64,000 nucleotides of DNA. Source: Leptospiraceae bacterium. GTDB lineage: Bacteria > Spirochaetota > Leptospiria > Leptospirales > Leptonemataceae. The stretch spans positions 310,001 to 374,000 of the forward strand of contig BPKM01000002.1 of the NCBI GenBank assembly GCA_026005135.1, in the 5' to 3' direction. Numbering within the stretch: the stretch's first letter is position 1; each line of letters begins with the position of its first letter. The position numbers and the translations under genes are program-made. Shown one piece after another: positions 8,651 through 18,162 of this stretch. The notes under the pieces were generated by a model. That model was not told the origin of the DNA. It made no database searches and saw nothing but the letters and a program-made list of their open reading frames with translations.

Positions 8651-10846
8651 ATGGATAAATTTAAAGAATTGTTAAAAAAAGAATTTATTGAACAATTGAA
8701 TTTACCTCAACAAGAAGCTGTTTTGCATTTTAAAGGACCAATGTTAATTTTTGCAGGTGCTGGTTCTGGTAAAACAAGAGTTATTACCCATCGAATTGCA
8801 TATATGATAAGAATTCTTGATGTTAATCCAGAATCCATAGTGGCAGTAACGTTTACAAATAAAGCAGCAGAAGAAATGAGAGAAAGAGTTTTAAATTTAA
8901 TTGGTCCTTATGGAGAGAAAGTTACAATTAAAACATTTCATAGTCTTGGACTTCAGATATTGCGTGAGAATTATAAATTACTGAATGTTCATTCCAACTT
9001 TAGTATATATGATTCTTCTTCGCAGAAAAGTCTTGCGAAAAAGATCTTTAAATTTTTAAAAATGGATACTTCGAATTTTTCAATTAATGATGCTTTGCAG
9101 AAAATACATCTTGCAAGAGATGAATTTTTAGATCCAGAAGAATTTTATACGAAATATGAAAATCACTATCAAATTTATTTTCTTTATGAATTTTATAAAA
9201 AATATATAGAAGAACTTCGTATTAATAATGCTTTTGATTTTGGAGATTTGCTTTATGAATCTGTAAAATTATTAACAGAAAATCCAGAAATACTTGAATA
9301 TTATCAAACTCGCTGGCAATTTTTAATGATTGATGAATATCAGGATACCAATTATGTTCAATATTTACTTGCGATGTTAATTTCTAAAAATCATAAAAAT
9401 ATTGTAGTTGTAGGTGATGATGATCAGTCTATTTATTCCTGGCGTGGTGCAAAGATTGAAAATATCTTAAATTTTAAAAATGATTTTCCAGAAGCAAAAA
9501 TTATTAAGTTAGAAGAAAATTATAGAAGCACAAATCAGATATTAAATTTAGCAAATAAATTAATAAAAAATAATTCTAATCGTAGTGATAAAAAATTATA
9601 TTCTAAATTAGGTGATGGTGAAAAACCTATATTATATGAATGTTTTGATGAATATGATGAAGCAAGAAAAATTTTATCAGAAATCCATATTTTAAGAGAA
9701 ACATTCCCCTTAGATGAAATAGCAATTTTTTATCGAACAAATGCACAATCTCGTGTATTTGAACAATTATTAAGAGAAAATAATATTCCTTATATCTTAT
9801 ATGGTGGAATTCGATTCTTTGAAAGAAAAGAAATTAAAGATATTTTAAGTTATCTTCATTTTATTAATAATCCTTTTGATTATGAGAATTTTGAAAGAAT
9901 GGTAGAAAATCCACCAAAAGGTATAGGGCAAAAAACCTTAGAAAAAATCAGAGAATTAGCTCAGTTAAAGAATATAAATTATATTGAAGCTATTAATGAA
10001 ATAATAATACAAAAAAATATACGAAGTATCAAAAATTTAGAAAAATTATATGATTTAATTATAAAATGGAAACAATTTGTAGATAATTTGAGTTTAGGAG
10101 ATTTGATCCAACTAATTGTAGAAGAATCTGGTATTATCGCCCATTATGAAAAAGATTTGAATCCAGAAAATCAATCCCGAATTGAAAATATAAAAGAATT
10201 TATTCAGAGTGTAATAGAATATGAACAGCAAAAAATTCAACAAAATAAACCAGTAATATTATCAGAATATTTACAGGAAATTTCGCTTTTAACATCAGAA
10301 GAAAATCCAGACCAAATAGAAAATAAGAAAGGAATTCAACTAATGACATTACATAATGCGAAAGGATTAGAATTTTCTGTTGTTTTTTTAACAGGTTTAG
10401 AAGAAGGAATTTTACCTCATCAGCTATCAATGGAAGAAAATAATATCGAAGAAGAAAGACGATTATTATATGTTGGAATTACACGTGCAAAGAGAAAATT
10501 ATATCTTTCTTATGCAAAAATTCGTAATCGCTTTGGTCAACAAGAATTCAAAGTTCCCTCTCGATTTTTATTAGAAATGGAGCTTTTAAATAGTGAAAAT
10601 ATAAAAATGAACAATGATTCAATAAAAAAAGATAGTTTAAAAAATAATACCAGACAAAAAGCAACCATAAGAGAAGAAGATTTAATTATAAATGAAACAT
10701 ATTTTCATGATAAATTTGGAGCAGGTATTTTAAAAGATATAGAAGATGTGGCTGGAAGAAAAATCATAACAATTGAATTTTTTAATGGTCAAATAAAAAG
10801 ATTTCTTGCAAAAAGTACACCTTTAAGAAAAATATCAAATCGATGA
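8651..10846 (+). CDS. pcrA: UvrD/PcrA-type superfamily 1 DNA helicase
   Basis: 731 residues, full length for PcrA/UvrD. Motifs in order: QQEAV (Q motif), GAGSGKTRVITHR (Walker A, about 35-48), TFTNKAAEEM (Ia), DEYQDTN (Walker B, motif II), GDDDQSIYSWRGA (III), LEENYRSTNQI (IV), TLHNAKGLEFSVVF (V) and EERRLLYVGITRAK (VI). The C-terminus ends in a Tudor-like segment (YFHDKFGAGILKDIED) as in PcrA, which contacts RNA polymerase. Acts as a 3'-5' helicase in nucleotide excision repair and replication-conflict clearance. Its stop codon overlaps the start of the next gene by 4 bases (ATGA). Confidence 0.95.
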   Translation: MDKFKELLKKEFIEQLNLPQQEAVLHFKGPMLIFAGAGSGKTRVITHRIAYMIRILDVNPESIVAVTFTNKAAEEMRERVLNLIGPYGEKVTIKTFHSLGLQILRENYKLLNVHSNFSIYDSSSQKSLAKKIFKFLKMDTSNFSINDALQKIHLARDEFLDPEEFYTKYENHYQIYFLYEFYKKYIEELRINNAFDFGDLLYESVKLLTENPEILEYYQTRWQFLMIDEYQDTNYVQYLLAMLISKNHKNIVVVGDDDQSIYSWRGAKIENILNFKNDFPEAKIIKLEENYRSTNQILNLANKLIKNNSNRSDKKLYSKLGDGEKPILYECFDEYDEARKILSEIHILRETFPLDEIAIFYRTNAQSRVFEQLLRENNIPYILYGGIRFFERKEIKDILSYLHFINNPFDYENFERMVENPPKGIGQKTLEKIRELAQLKNINYIEAINEIIIQKNIRSIKNLEKLYDLIIKWKQFVDNLSLGDLIQLIVEESGIIAHYEKDLNPENQSRIENIKEFIQSVIEYEQQKIQQNKPVILSEYLQEISLLTSEENPDQIENKKGIQLMTLHNAKGLEFSVVFLTGLEEGILPHQLSMEENNIEEERRLLYVGITRAKRKLYLSYAKIRNRFGQQEFKVPSRFLLEMELLNSENIKMNNDSIKKDSLKNNTRQKATIREEDLIINETYFHDKFGAGILKDIEDVAGRKIITIEFFNGQIKRFLAKSTPLRKISNR

Positions 10847-13479
10847 TCAATAAATATTTTCCCTGGAAGAGTGTATTTTTTGTTTTATTTTTTAGTTCAA
10901 TATCGCTATATTCTCAGAGCTATAATATTTTTGATCATAAACCTAATCCTGGTTATGTATTAGAAAATTGGTATGCAAGGATTGGTAGTTTTCCTTCTAA
11001 GAATTCTGAACCATTCTATATCCCAGATTATGATAAAAATTATTCCTTATTGAAAAATTTCAGTATAGAAAAATGGAATCCAATAAAATTACCATTTGAG
11101 TTTAAAAAAATTTCTGGAAAATCAAAACTATTTAGTATTTCTATATTACATGAATTTAAACTTAATGAATTAAATCTAAATCCAGATAAAGAATTATCAT
11201 TACATATTCCTTATTTTAATATGAATATGGATATTTTCTTTAATGGAAAAAAAATTGCAGAAATTGGTAAGACAGATATAGAAAATCAACAATATATTAA
11301 ATATGGATATAGAAGATATGCTATTATAAAACTCCCCCAAGAATTATTTCAAGAAAATAACGAAATTGTATTAATATTATATTCAATCTACCCAGATATG
11401 ATTCGTTTAGATAAAGTATTTTCTGATATTCCTATAGAAATCAATTATTACGAAGAACATCATAAAATATATAATGAAACTATTTCTTTTATGTTATTAT
11501 TTTTATATTTTTTTGTGGGAGCATATCATTTATTATTATTTATAAAGCGACCTAAGGAAATTTATAATTTATGGTTTGGATTATTTGCAATTGCTTTAAC
11601 TTTATATTATATAACAAGAACAACATTTATTTATTACATAACAGATAACTATTCTATAGATACATTTTTAATAACAAAAATAGAATATTCTATTATTTTT
11701 TCTGCTTCTTTATGGGGAGTTTTATTTTTTGAAGGTTTCCATTATAATCGTTTAACTATTTTATCAAAAATAGCTGCTATAATAATAGCATTTTATATTA
11801 TTATAATCTGGTTTTTTAATTATTATTTTGCATCGGAAATTTTAGCATACTGGCAGAAGACAGCTCTTTTAATAATATTATATACCTTGGGAATAACTAT
11901 TTATTATTCAATATGGAAGAAGAATAAGGATTCTCGTCGAATTGTTTTTGGAATGTTCATTTTAGCTATCACTGTAATCTTAGATATTCTTGGCGCTATG
12001 AATATTGGACTTCAAAATTATCAGTTAGCAAGATTTGGTTTTTTTGCTTTTATTATGGGAATTGCCTTAGTCCTTGCTAATAAGTTTTTACGTGTTTATA
12101 GAGAAGTAGAAGAATTAAACCTACATTTAGAAGAAAAAGTAAAAGAACGAACAAAAGAATTACAACAGTCCTTAGAACAAATACAAAAATTAAAAGAACA
12201 GCAAGATGGAGACTATTTTTTAACTTCTTTGTTAATTCAACCTTTAATTTATGAAAGTGTATATTCAGAGGTAATAAACGTTCAAAGCTATATTAAAGAA
12301 AAAAAAGAATTCCAATTTCGACACTGGAAAAGGGAAATTGGAGGGGATATTAATATTATTCAGGATATTGTTCTTAAAGGTAAACCATATGTTTTTATTT
12401 TTAATGGAGATGCGATGGGAAAATCTTTACAGGGAGCAGGCGGTGCATTAGTGGCGGGTGTTATTATAAAAGCAATTTTAACAAGAACATTATTATATCC
12501 AGAATATCAAAATCGTTATCCAGAAAAATGGTTAAAGGAATTGTTTATTGAACTACATAAAGTTTTTGAATCTTTTGATGGTTCTATGTTGCTTTCGGGA
12601 TTTTTAGGTTTGATAGAAGAATTTACAGGGACACTTTATTTTATATATGCTGAACATCCCTATCCTGTTTTATATAGAAATCAAAAAGCAGAATTTTTGG
12701 ATAATACAACAGAATTTCGAAAATTTGGTACACCTGGTTTAATGGGAAAAATCTATATCTTAGTAAAAAAATTGGATCCCAATGATATTTTATTTGTTGG
12801 TTCTGATGGTAAAGATGATTTAATTATAAATCAAAATGGAGAAGAAATTATAAACGAAGATGAAACATTATTTTTAAGATTGGTAGAAAAAAGTAAAGGA
12901 AATTTAGAAGAATTAATTCATAATATCAATCAAACAGGTAAATTGATGGATGATATTTCTATTATCAGGATTTCTTATAAAGAAAATCAAAAAGAAATTG
13001 AGCAAGGTGAAATAATTACACCAGAAGAAAAACAACAAATTATAAATAAAATCAATATCCTTAAAAGAGAAAAAAAATGGAATGAACTAAAAAATTATTT
13101 AGAAGAAATAAATAAAAAATATTATAATCAAGAATTTATTTTACGTCATTTGATTGATGTTTATTATAGATTGATGCATTATAGTAAAGTTATAAGCGAA
13201 GGAAAACAATATTTAGAAGCCTATCCCTATGATAATGATATTTTATATAGAGTATCACGAGCTTATTTGTTAACACAAAATTATGAGGAAGCCCAAGAAT
13301 TTGCTGAGCGATTAGATTTAAGAGAACCAAATCATATTTCTAATTTAATTACTCTTGTTTATTGTCATAATCAATTAAAGGAAAGAAAAAAAGCAATCAA
13401 AGTATTAAATCGATTATTAGATTTAGCACCCGAAAAAGAAGAAGTAAAAAAATTACGAATGCAATTATTAGGGTACTAA
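10843..13479 (+). CDS. 7TM-DISM receptor with SpoIIE/PP2C phosphatase and TPR domains
   Basis: 878 residues. A signal peptide (to about residue 24) precedes an extracellular jelly-roll-type 7TMR-DISMED domain (40-190), seven hydrophobic helices (about 210-415), and a coiled coil with LNLHLEEKVKERTKELQ (about 425-460). Next is a SpoIIE-type phosphatase domain (about 490-710) with EIGGDINI, GDAMGKSLQGAGGA and LFVGSDGKDDL, which supply the metal-binding aspartates. The C-terminus is TPR-like helices (about 740-878). It should couple an external ligand to dephosphorylation of a Ser/Thr-phosphorylated partner, typically an anti-anti-sigma factor. No anti-sigma or STAS gene is adjacent; the nearest kinase-like protein is the GHKL ATPase at 259. 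Starts in the ATGA overlap with the helicase gene. Confidence 0.85.
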   Translation: MINKYFPWKSVFFVLFFSSISLYSQSYNIFDHKPNPGYVLENWYARIGSFPSKNSEPFYIPDYDKNYSLLKNFSIEKWNPIKLPFEFKKISGKSKLFSISILHEFKLNELNLNPDKELSLHIPYFNMNMDIFFNGKKIAEIGKTDIENQQYIKYGYRRYAIIKLPQELFQENNEIVLILYSIYPDMIRLDKVFSDIPIEINYYEEHHKIYNETISFMLLFLYFFVGAYHLLLFIKRPKEIYNLWFGLFAIALTLYYITRTTFIYYITDNYSIDTFLITKIEYSIIFSASLWGVLFFEGFHYNRLTILSKIAAIIIAFYIIIIWFFNYYFASEILAYWQKTALLIILYTLGITIYYSIWKKNKDSRRIVFGMFILAITVILDILGAMNIGLQNYQLARFGFFAFIMGIALVLANKFLRVYREVEELNLHLEEKVKERTKELQQSLEQIQKLKEQQDGDYFLTSLLIQPLIYESVYSEVINVQSYIKEKKEFQFRHWKREIGGDINIIQDIVLKGKPYVFIFNGDAMGKSLQGAGGALVAGVIIKAILTRTLLYPEYQNRYPEKWLKELFIELHKVFESFDGSMLLSGFLGLIEEFTGTLYFIYAEHPYPVLYRNQKAEFLDNTTEFRKFGTPGLMGKIYILVKKLDPNDILFVGSDGKDDLIINQNGEEIINEDETLFLRLVEKSKGNLEELIHNINQTGKLMDDISIIRISYKENQKEIEQGEIITPEEKQQIINKINILKREKKWNELKNYLEEINKKYYNQEFILRHLIDVYYRLMHYSKVISEGKQYLEAYPYDNDILYRVSRAYLLTQNYEEAQEFAERLDLREPNHISNLITLVYCHNQLKERKKAIKVLNRLLDLAPEKEEVKKLRMQLLGY

Positions 13480-13513
13480 TTATTTTTAAAACAAGAGATT
13501 TTAATTATATATA

Positions 13514-14674
13514 TTAAAAAATAGGATTTAATCCTAAATGCCTTGCAATTACAATTCTTTGTATTTCTGATGTTCCTTCGCCTATTTGAAGAAGACGCTG
13601 ATCTCTATAAAAACGTTCAATATCATATTCTTTCATTAACCCATACCCACCATGAATTTGAACTGCTTCGTCGACAACTTCTTTTGCAATTTCGGAACAA
13701 TATAATTTTGCCATAGCTGCTTCCATAGAAAAGGGTTTGTGATTATCTTTTAGCCAGCATGCTTTATATAAAAGATTTCTTGCTGTTTCGATTTTTACTG
13801 CCATATCTGCTAATTTAAAAGAAATAACTTCGAAATTTGCAATTGGTTTACCAAATTGTTCTCTTTGTTTTGCATATTTTAATGCTAATTCGAATGCTCC
13901 TTGAGCACAGCCTAATCCCATAGCTGCAATAGCAAGTCTTCCAGAATCTAAAGTTGATAACATAATTTTTGAACCATCGCCAACTTTACCTAAAATATTT
14001 TCTTCAGGAACATAACAATCTTCGAAAAATAATTCAGCGGTATTAGAAGCTCTCCACATCAATTTACCGTGCATGGTTTTTGCAGAAAATCCCGTAGTTC
14101 CTTGTTCTACAAGAAAACAGGTATATTCTTTTTTTCCTGTTTCTGGATCTATATGGGTGACTGCTTGTACTGTTGCTCCTAAGGTAAGTGGGGTATTACC
14201 ATTTGTAATAAATGTTTTTTGTCCATTGATTATGTATCCGCCATCCTTTTTTTTAGCGATAGTTTTTGTTCCGCGAGAATCAGATCCTGCACCTGGTTCT
14301 GTTAATCCAAAAGCCCATAAATAACCATTACATATACTTGGTAAATATTTTTCTTTTTGATTTTGATTTCCAAAGTTAAAAATCGGTCCAGTTCCTAAGG
14401 AATTATGAGCCGCTACAGTTGCTGCATGAGAACCATCAATACGAGCTAATTCTTCTACAATTAAAATATAAGATAAATAATCTAAACCCATACCTCCAAA
14501 TTCTTCTGATACCGTAATGCCTAAAAATCCCAGCTGTGCCATCTGTTTAGTAATTTCTATAGAAAATTCTTCTTTTTCGTCTAATTCTTTTGCTTTTGGT
14601 TTTATAACACCTTCTGCAAATTCTCTTGCTAAATATTTGATGTTTTTATGTTGTTCACTTAATTCGAAATTCAT
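13514..14674 (-). CDS. Acyl-CoA dehydrogenase
   Basis: 386 residues, the standard length. Signatures are GLTEPGAGSDSRGT (about 125-138, first ACAD motif), GKPIANFEVISFKLADM, and QIHGGYGLMKEYDIERFYRDQRLLQIGEGTSEIQR (second ACAD motif region, quoted here by its conserved blocks QIHGGYG and GEGTSEIQR). The Glu in GEGTSEI matches the catalytic base position of short/medium-chain dehydrogenases; isovaleryl-CoA dehydrogenases use another Glu. It oxidises an acyl-CoA to the 2-enoyl-CoA with FAD. It starts one base after the end of the AtuA-like gene, so the two form an operon. Substrate chain length cannot be read from the sequence. Confidence 0.93.
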   Translation of the reverse strand: MNFELSEQHKNIKYLAREFAEGVIKPKAKELDEKEEFSIEITKQMAQLGFLGITVSEEFGGMGLDYLSYILIVEELARIDGSHAATVAAHNSLGTGPIFNFGNQNQKEKYLPSICNGYLWAFGLTEPGAGSDSRGTKTIAKKKDGGYIINGQKTFITNGNTPLTLGATVQAVTHIDPETGKKEYTCFLVEQGTTGFSAKTMHGKLMWRASNTAELFFEDCYVPEENILGKVGDGSKIMLSTLDSGRLAIAAMGLGCAQGAFELALKYAKQREQFGKPIANFEVISFKLADMAVKIETARNLLYKACWLKDNHKPFSMEAAMAKLYCSEIAKEVVDEAVQIHGGYGLMKEYDIERFYRDQRLLQIGEGTSEIQRIVIARHLGLNPIF

Positions 14675-14675
14675 A

Positions 14676-16493
14676 TTATTTCTCCTGAATTGTATTTAAT
14701 AATGTTTTTGGTATTTTAATAGTTTGATTTAAAAATGCCTGTGCAATTGTTTTTCCTTGCGCATCGATTTGTAAAGAACGCGTTCCACCCCCTTCTAAAC
14801 TATCTTCTAATATAAAATTAAATGCTTCTAAATTAGGAATTTCGTATCGTAATACATTACCTTTACAAATATCTCTAAATAGAAATTTAATATAATCCGC
14901 AGTTAAATATTCTTTTAAAAAGTCATAAATTTCTTTACTACGAGCAATAATTCCAAGATTGATTTTATCTCCCTTATCTCCACTTCTTGCTAGACATATA
15001 TCATAAAAAGAAACTTCTATAAGAGTTTCTTTATTATTGTAAAGAAAAGTAAAATCTAAATTTACTTTATAATTATTACTAATTTGTGGTTTTGTTGGTA
15101 TCAAACTTTTTTCGTATTCAGGATTTAGAGAAATCGTATAGGTTTTTTCTTTTGGATTTAAAATTAGAAGCTGAGGTTGAACACTTTTTTTATCAATTAA
15201 GGTAGGATAATAAGCAATTACTTCGCTGATTTTTTGTCTACCGCCTGTATAAGAAATACCAGGGGGTCCACTCAGTACAAGAGAAGGAATTTTTTTTGTA
15301 AATTCTTCTAATTTAGTTTTATCATAATCATGGGCATAAAAACGAATTAAGATTTCATTTGTATCGCGGTAAGAAATAAGATTTTTATGACAACTATTAT
15401 AACCAATTAAAGAAACATTATAGCGATAGAACTGTTTTGATATTTTATTTTCTAAAATTTCCTGAACAATAGAAGCTTTGTCTTTTACTTTTGGACCAGA
15501 AAGGATTAATTCTCCAAAGACTTTATAACCATCTTTATAACCCATTGATACTTTATAAAAAGAAGTGGGTGGTTTTCCCTTAACCTTAGAAATTAAAACT
15601 GTATTAGTATTTTTTTCTTCTATGGATATGGAATTAAAATCTGCAATTACATCTGGAGAAATATAATTATAAGGATCCCCGATTTCGTATAAAAGTTGTT
15701 CCCGAATAGTATTTTTATTTATTAAACCTCCTGTATTTTTATGTTTTTTAACTATGAAAGTTCCATCAGAAAATGCTTCTATTATGGGGTATCCTAAATC
15801 CCAGTTCTGGATTAAATGCCAATCAGTAAAATTTCCACCTGTAACTTGAGTTCCACATTCAATTAGATGACCTGCAACAAGAGAACTGGCTAATTTATCC
15901 CAATCATTTTCTTTCCAATTAAATTCGTATATCATTGGTGCCATAACAAGGGCAGCATCTGTTACTCTACCAGTAATAATAATATCTGCTTTTTCTTTAA
16001 GTGCTTCTACAATTGGTTTTGCACCAAAATATACATTAGCGATTTCTAAATTTTTTTTAATAGATTGAAATTTTATTTCTGGATGATCAAGATTTTTGAA
16101 TTTTTGATTTTTATATTTTTCTATTTCTGGAAATATATTATCACCATAAACGACTGCAACCCTTATTTTATTTTGTAATTTGTTTTGTTTTAAAATTTCT
16201 AATATTTTTTCTCCACAAGCAACTGGATTTAATCCACCTGCATTAGTAATGATTTTAATTTTATTTTTTACAATTAAATCTAAATTATTTTTTATCTGAA
16301 GAATAAAATCAGCAATATAACCACTATCTGGATTTTTTAATTGCATTTTACGTAAAATACTCATTGTAACTTCAGCTAAATAATCTAAGGTAAGATAATG
16401 GAGTTTTCCTAATTCTATTTGTTTACGAAAAGCATCAAAATCGTCACCCCAAAAACCACCTGCATTACCTATTAATATGCTATGTTTTTTCAT
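14676..16493 (-). CDS. AtuA-like acyclic terpene/acyl-CoA utilisation protein (DUF1446)
   Basis: 605 residues with the two parts of long AtuA proteins. The N-terminal DUF1446 domain (about 1-450) has IGNAGGFWGDD, TNAGGLNPVACGEKIL, IITGRVTDAALVMAPM, HLIECGTQVTGGNFTDW and SGPPGISYTGGRQ. The C-terminal ferredoxin-like AtuA domain (about 495-600) has ARSGDKGDKINLG and LEGGGTRSLQIDAQGK. In Pseudomonas the atu cluster degrades citronellol-type terpenes by a geranyl-CoA route parallel to leucine catabolism. Here it is coupled to an acyl-CoA dehydrogenase and lies near a carboxyltransferase, which agrees with a carboxylation-based acyl-CoA pathway. No biotin carboxylase subunit, hydratase or lyase is in the window, so the substrate (terpene, leucine or other branched acid) remains open. 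Confidence 0.88.
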   Translation of the reverse strand: MKKHSILIGNAGGFWGDDFDAFRKQIELGKLHYLTLDYLAEVTMSILRKMQLKNPDSGYIADFILQIKNNLDLIVKNKIKIITNAGGLNPVACGEKILEILKQNKLQNKIRVAVVYGDNIFPEIEKYKNQKFKNLDHPEIKFQSIKKNLEIANVYFGAKPIVEALKEKADIIITGRVTDAALVMAPMIYEFNWKENDWDKLASSLVAGHLIECGTQVTGGNFTDWHLIQNWDLGYPIIEAFSDGTFIVKKHKNTGGLINKNTIREQLLYEIGDPYNYISPDVIADFNSISIEEKNTNTVLISKVKGKPPTSFYKVSMGYKDGYKVFGELILSGPKVKDKASIVQEILENKISKQFYRYNVSLIGYNSCHKNLISYRDTNEILIRFYAHDYDKTKLEEFTKKIPSLVLSGPPGISYTGGRQKISEVIAYYPTLIDKKSVQPQLLILNPKEKTYTISLNPEYEKSLIPTKPQISNNYKVNLDFTFLYNNKETLIEVSFYDICLARSGDKGDKINLGIIARSKEIYDFLKEYLTADYIKFLFRDICKGNVLRYEIPNLEAFNFILEDSLEGGGTRSLQIDAQGKTIAQAFLNQTIKIPKTLLNTIQEK

Positions 16494-16557
16494 AATATCA
16501 ATTATTTTAATATCTAATTATTACACTTCAAACTAATGGATTAAAAATTCAAGCATA

Positions 16558-16573
16558 ATTTTGACGTCAAAAT
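16558..16573. promoter_or_regulatory. Perfect 16-bp palindrome ATTTTGACGTCAAAAT upstream of the AtuA-like operon
   Basis: An uninterrupted, perfectly self-complementary 16-mer lies 64 bases upstream of the start codon of the AtuA-like gene. Both its position and symmetry suit an operator for a dimeric regulator such as a TetR- or MerR-type repressor of acyl-CoA catabolism. It is G/C-containing at its centre in an otherwise AT-rich spacer. No regulator gene is adjacent, and no second perfect copy was noticed in the window. Confidence 0.35.
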
Positions 16574-16599
16574 CAAAAAGATCTGAACTGAAAGAATAT

Positions 16600-16810
16600 T
16601 CTAATATTACTAATAGAATGGTTCGTGTGTATAGAAGATTTGATGATAAGGTATCTCTAATGTATTTCTATTAAGGATACGCTGAGGAAAATTAGTGATG
16701 AATTTATAACAATTGATACAAAAAATATAGATTTTATCGGCCATAAGAATTTGTAGAAAAAGAGAACAAAATACAATGTACTTAAAATAATTTACGAAAA
16801 TATAAATTGA
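16600..16810 (+). pseudogene. Decayed 3' end of a DUF1564-like gene (relic copy of the gene at 49797)
   Basis: The stretch TATAGAAGATTTGATGAT then AAGGTATCTCTA near 16640-16665 matches the intact gene around 50163-50202 almost base for base, and the last 35 bases (16776-16810) match 50309-50343 with one mismatch. Between them the similarity is patchy and the frame is broken by several stops, so this is a nonfunctional relic. It fills the 320-base gap between the AtuA-like operon and the acyltransferase. The orientation (+) opposes both neighbours. Confidence 0.7.
16776..16810 (+). repeat. 35-bp repeat, copy 1 (partner at 50309-50343)
   Basis: Thirty-four of 35 bases are identical to 50309-50343. 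The shared block holds the last codons and stop of the DUF1564-like gene plus about 23 bases of downstream noncoding sequence, so the duplication included flanking DNA and not just the coding region. Confidence 0.9.
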
Positions 16811-16813
16811 TAT

Positions 16814-18083
16814 TTAAGAAATATAATCATCTCCAACATCATAAGGACGAACAATAGGTTTTGTTAAGGTTTTACATTCTTCTAAAAGAATTTGCATTTC
16901 TCGTTTCATTGTTGATGTTAAATGTTTTATGGCATTTTTCTTTGATCTTTGATATTCTGGATATAAGCTTTTTATAGAAATAATTGGACTAAATTTAACG
17001 ATAGCTTTCCTTGGGCGAAATTTTGATTCTCCAAATAGGTATTCTTCGAAATGTCGTAGCCATTCATACATTCTTTCTGCTGTTGGATAAGAAATTAGAT
17101 ATTCTGTATGTATACTAATAAAATTATATGCTTTTTGACATTCCCTCTTCATCCATTCTAAATCTTGTTGCGTCATTTCTGGTAACCTTGGATCCGGATA
17201 GTTAATTGTTTTCATTTCTACGATAGATAATAAATATCTAAGTTTATCTATAGCATGAGAATTTGTTATTATAACCTTTTATATGAAATTTATTTGCAAT
17301 ATTATCTAGAATTTGATGTCGTACTCTGCCAATACGATAATCCCATCCTTTTTCTTTTTCTGGTTTTATATTATAAATTCTTTCGGCTTCTTCTAATAAA
17401 ATTCTACCAATAGTTAAAAATCTTCTAAGTAAATTTTTGTTTTTAGGATCTATTCCAAGTTTTTTTTCTATTCTTTGTAAAGATTGATGTAATTCCCCTT
17501 TAATTTGAGCATCTGTCCCTTTTATAATATATTTTACGAATGCTGGTAAGATATATAAATCTTCTTCTGGTTCAGTTTTTATAATATCTTCGTAAGACCA
17601 GAATGCTAATTGTGCAATACCAGGTTGAAAAGGCATGAGATGATCATTTTCTCCACTGGTTGGCTCTCCTTCTGGGAAAAGCACAAGTTTTCCAGAAGGG
17701 CTCGATAAAATTTTTCTTGCTGTTTTTATAGCTTCTCTATCCGAAGTACCGGGTAAAACAGAAAAAGCTCCTACATTTTGAATTAGTTTACCTACTAAAC
17801 CATTACCCCAATCAAAAACTTGTCGCGAAGCCATATAGTTAAATCTCGACCCCATTACATTTGCAACATAATAAGCTACAATAGGTTCTGTTGTTGTTGG
17901 ATGATTACTTGCATAAATTAATCTATAATTTCTTAATGTTCTTAAATAATTTCTGTCTTCCTTAGAAATTTCAATTTCTTCTAAATTCTGAATTAATTTC
18001 GCGAGGATAGGGAAAGATAAATCTAATGTCCATAATAAAGGTAAATTGAATCCTGGTGGAATAAAGGGTTCCATTTCTGGCAA
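16814..18083 (-). pseudogene. PlsC-like glycerolipid acyltransferase, frameshifted
   Basis: The 5' frame (18083 to 17244) has acyltransferase motifs: ASNHPTTTEPIV (the catalytic NHxxxxE form), FSVLPGTSDREA, VLFPEGEPTSGEND and FQPGIAQLAFW. It ends prematurely after GYNNKF. A second frame is open from about 17258 (SHAIDKLRYLLSIVEM) to 16814 and supplies the helical C-terminus NFISIHTEYLISYPTAERM and RKAIVKFSPIISIKSLY, which belongs to the same long (about 420-residue) acyltransferase family from memory. One base too many near 17259-17262 (AACAAATTCT) explains the split. Either the gene is broken, or this is a sequencing indel. Translation of the 3' part alone could begin at ATG 17215. Role would be esterification in phospholipid or storage lipid synthesis. 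Confidence 0.72.
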
Positions 18084-18162
18084 CTATAAATAGCATAATA
18101 TAATAATCAATTAAAAAAAAGACTCGACTGGATAATAATGGTAATATTTTTTTCTATGTAAT

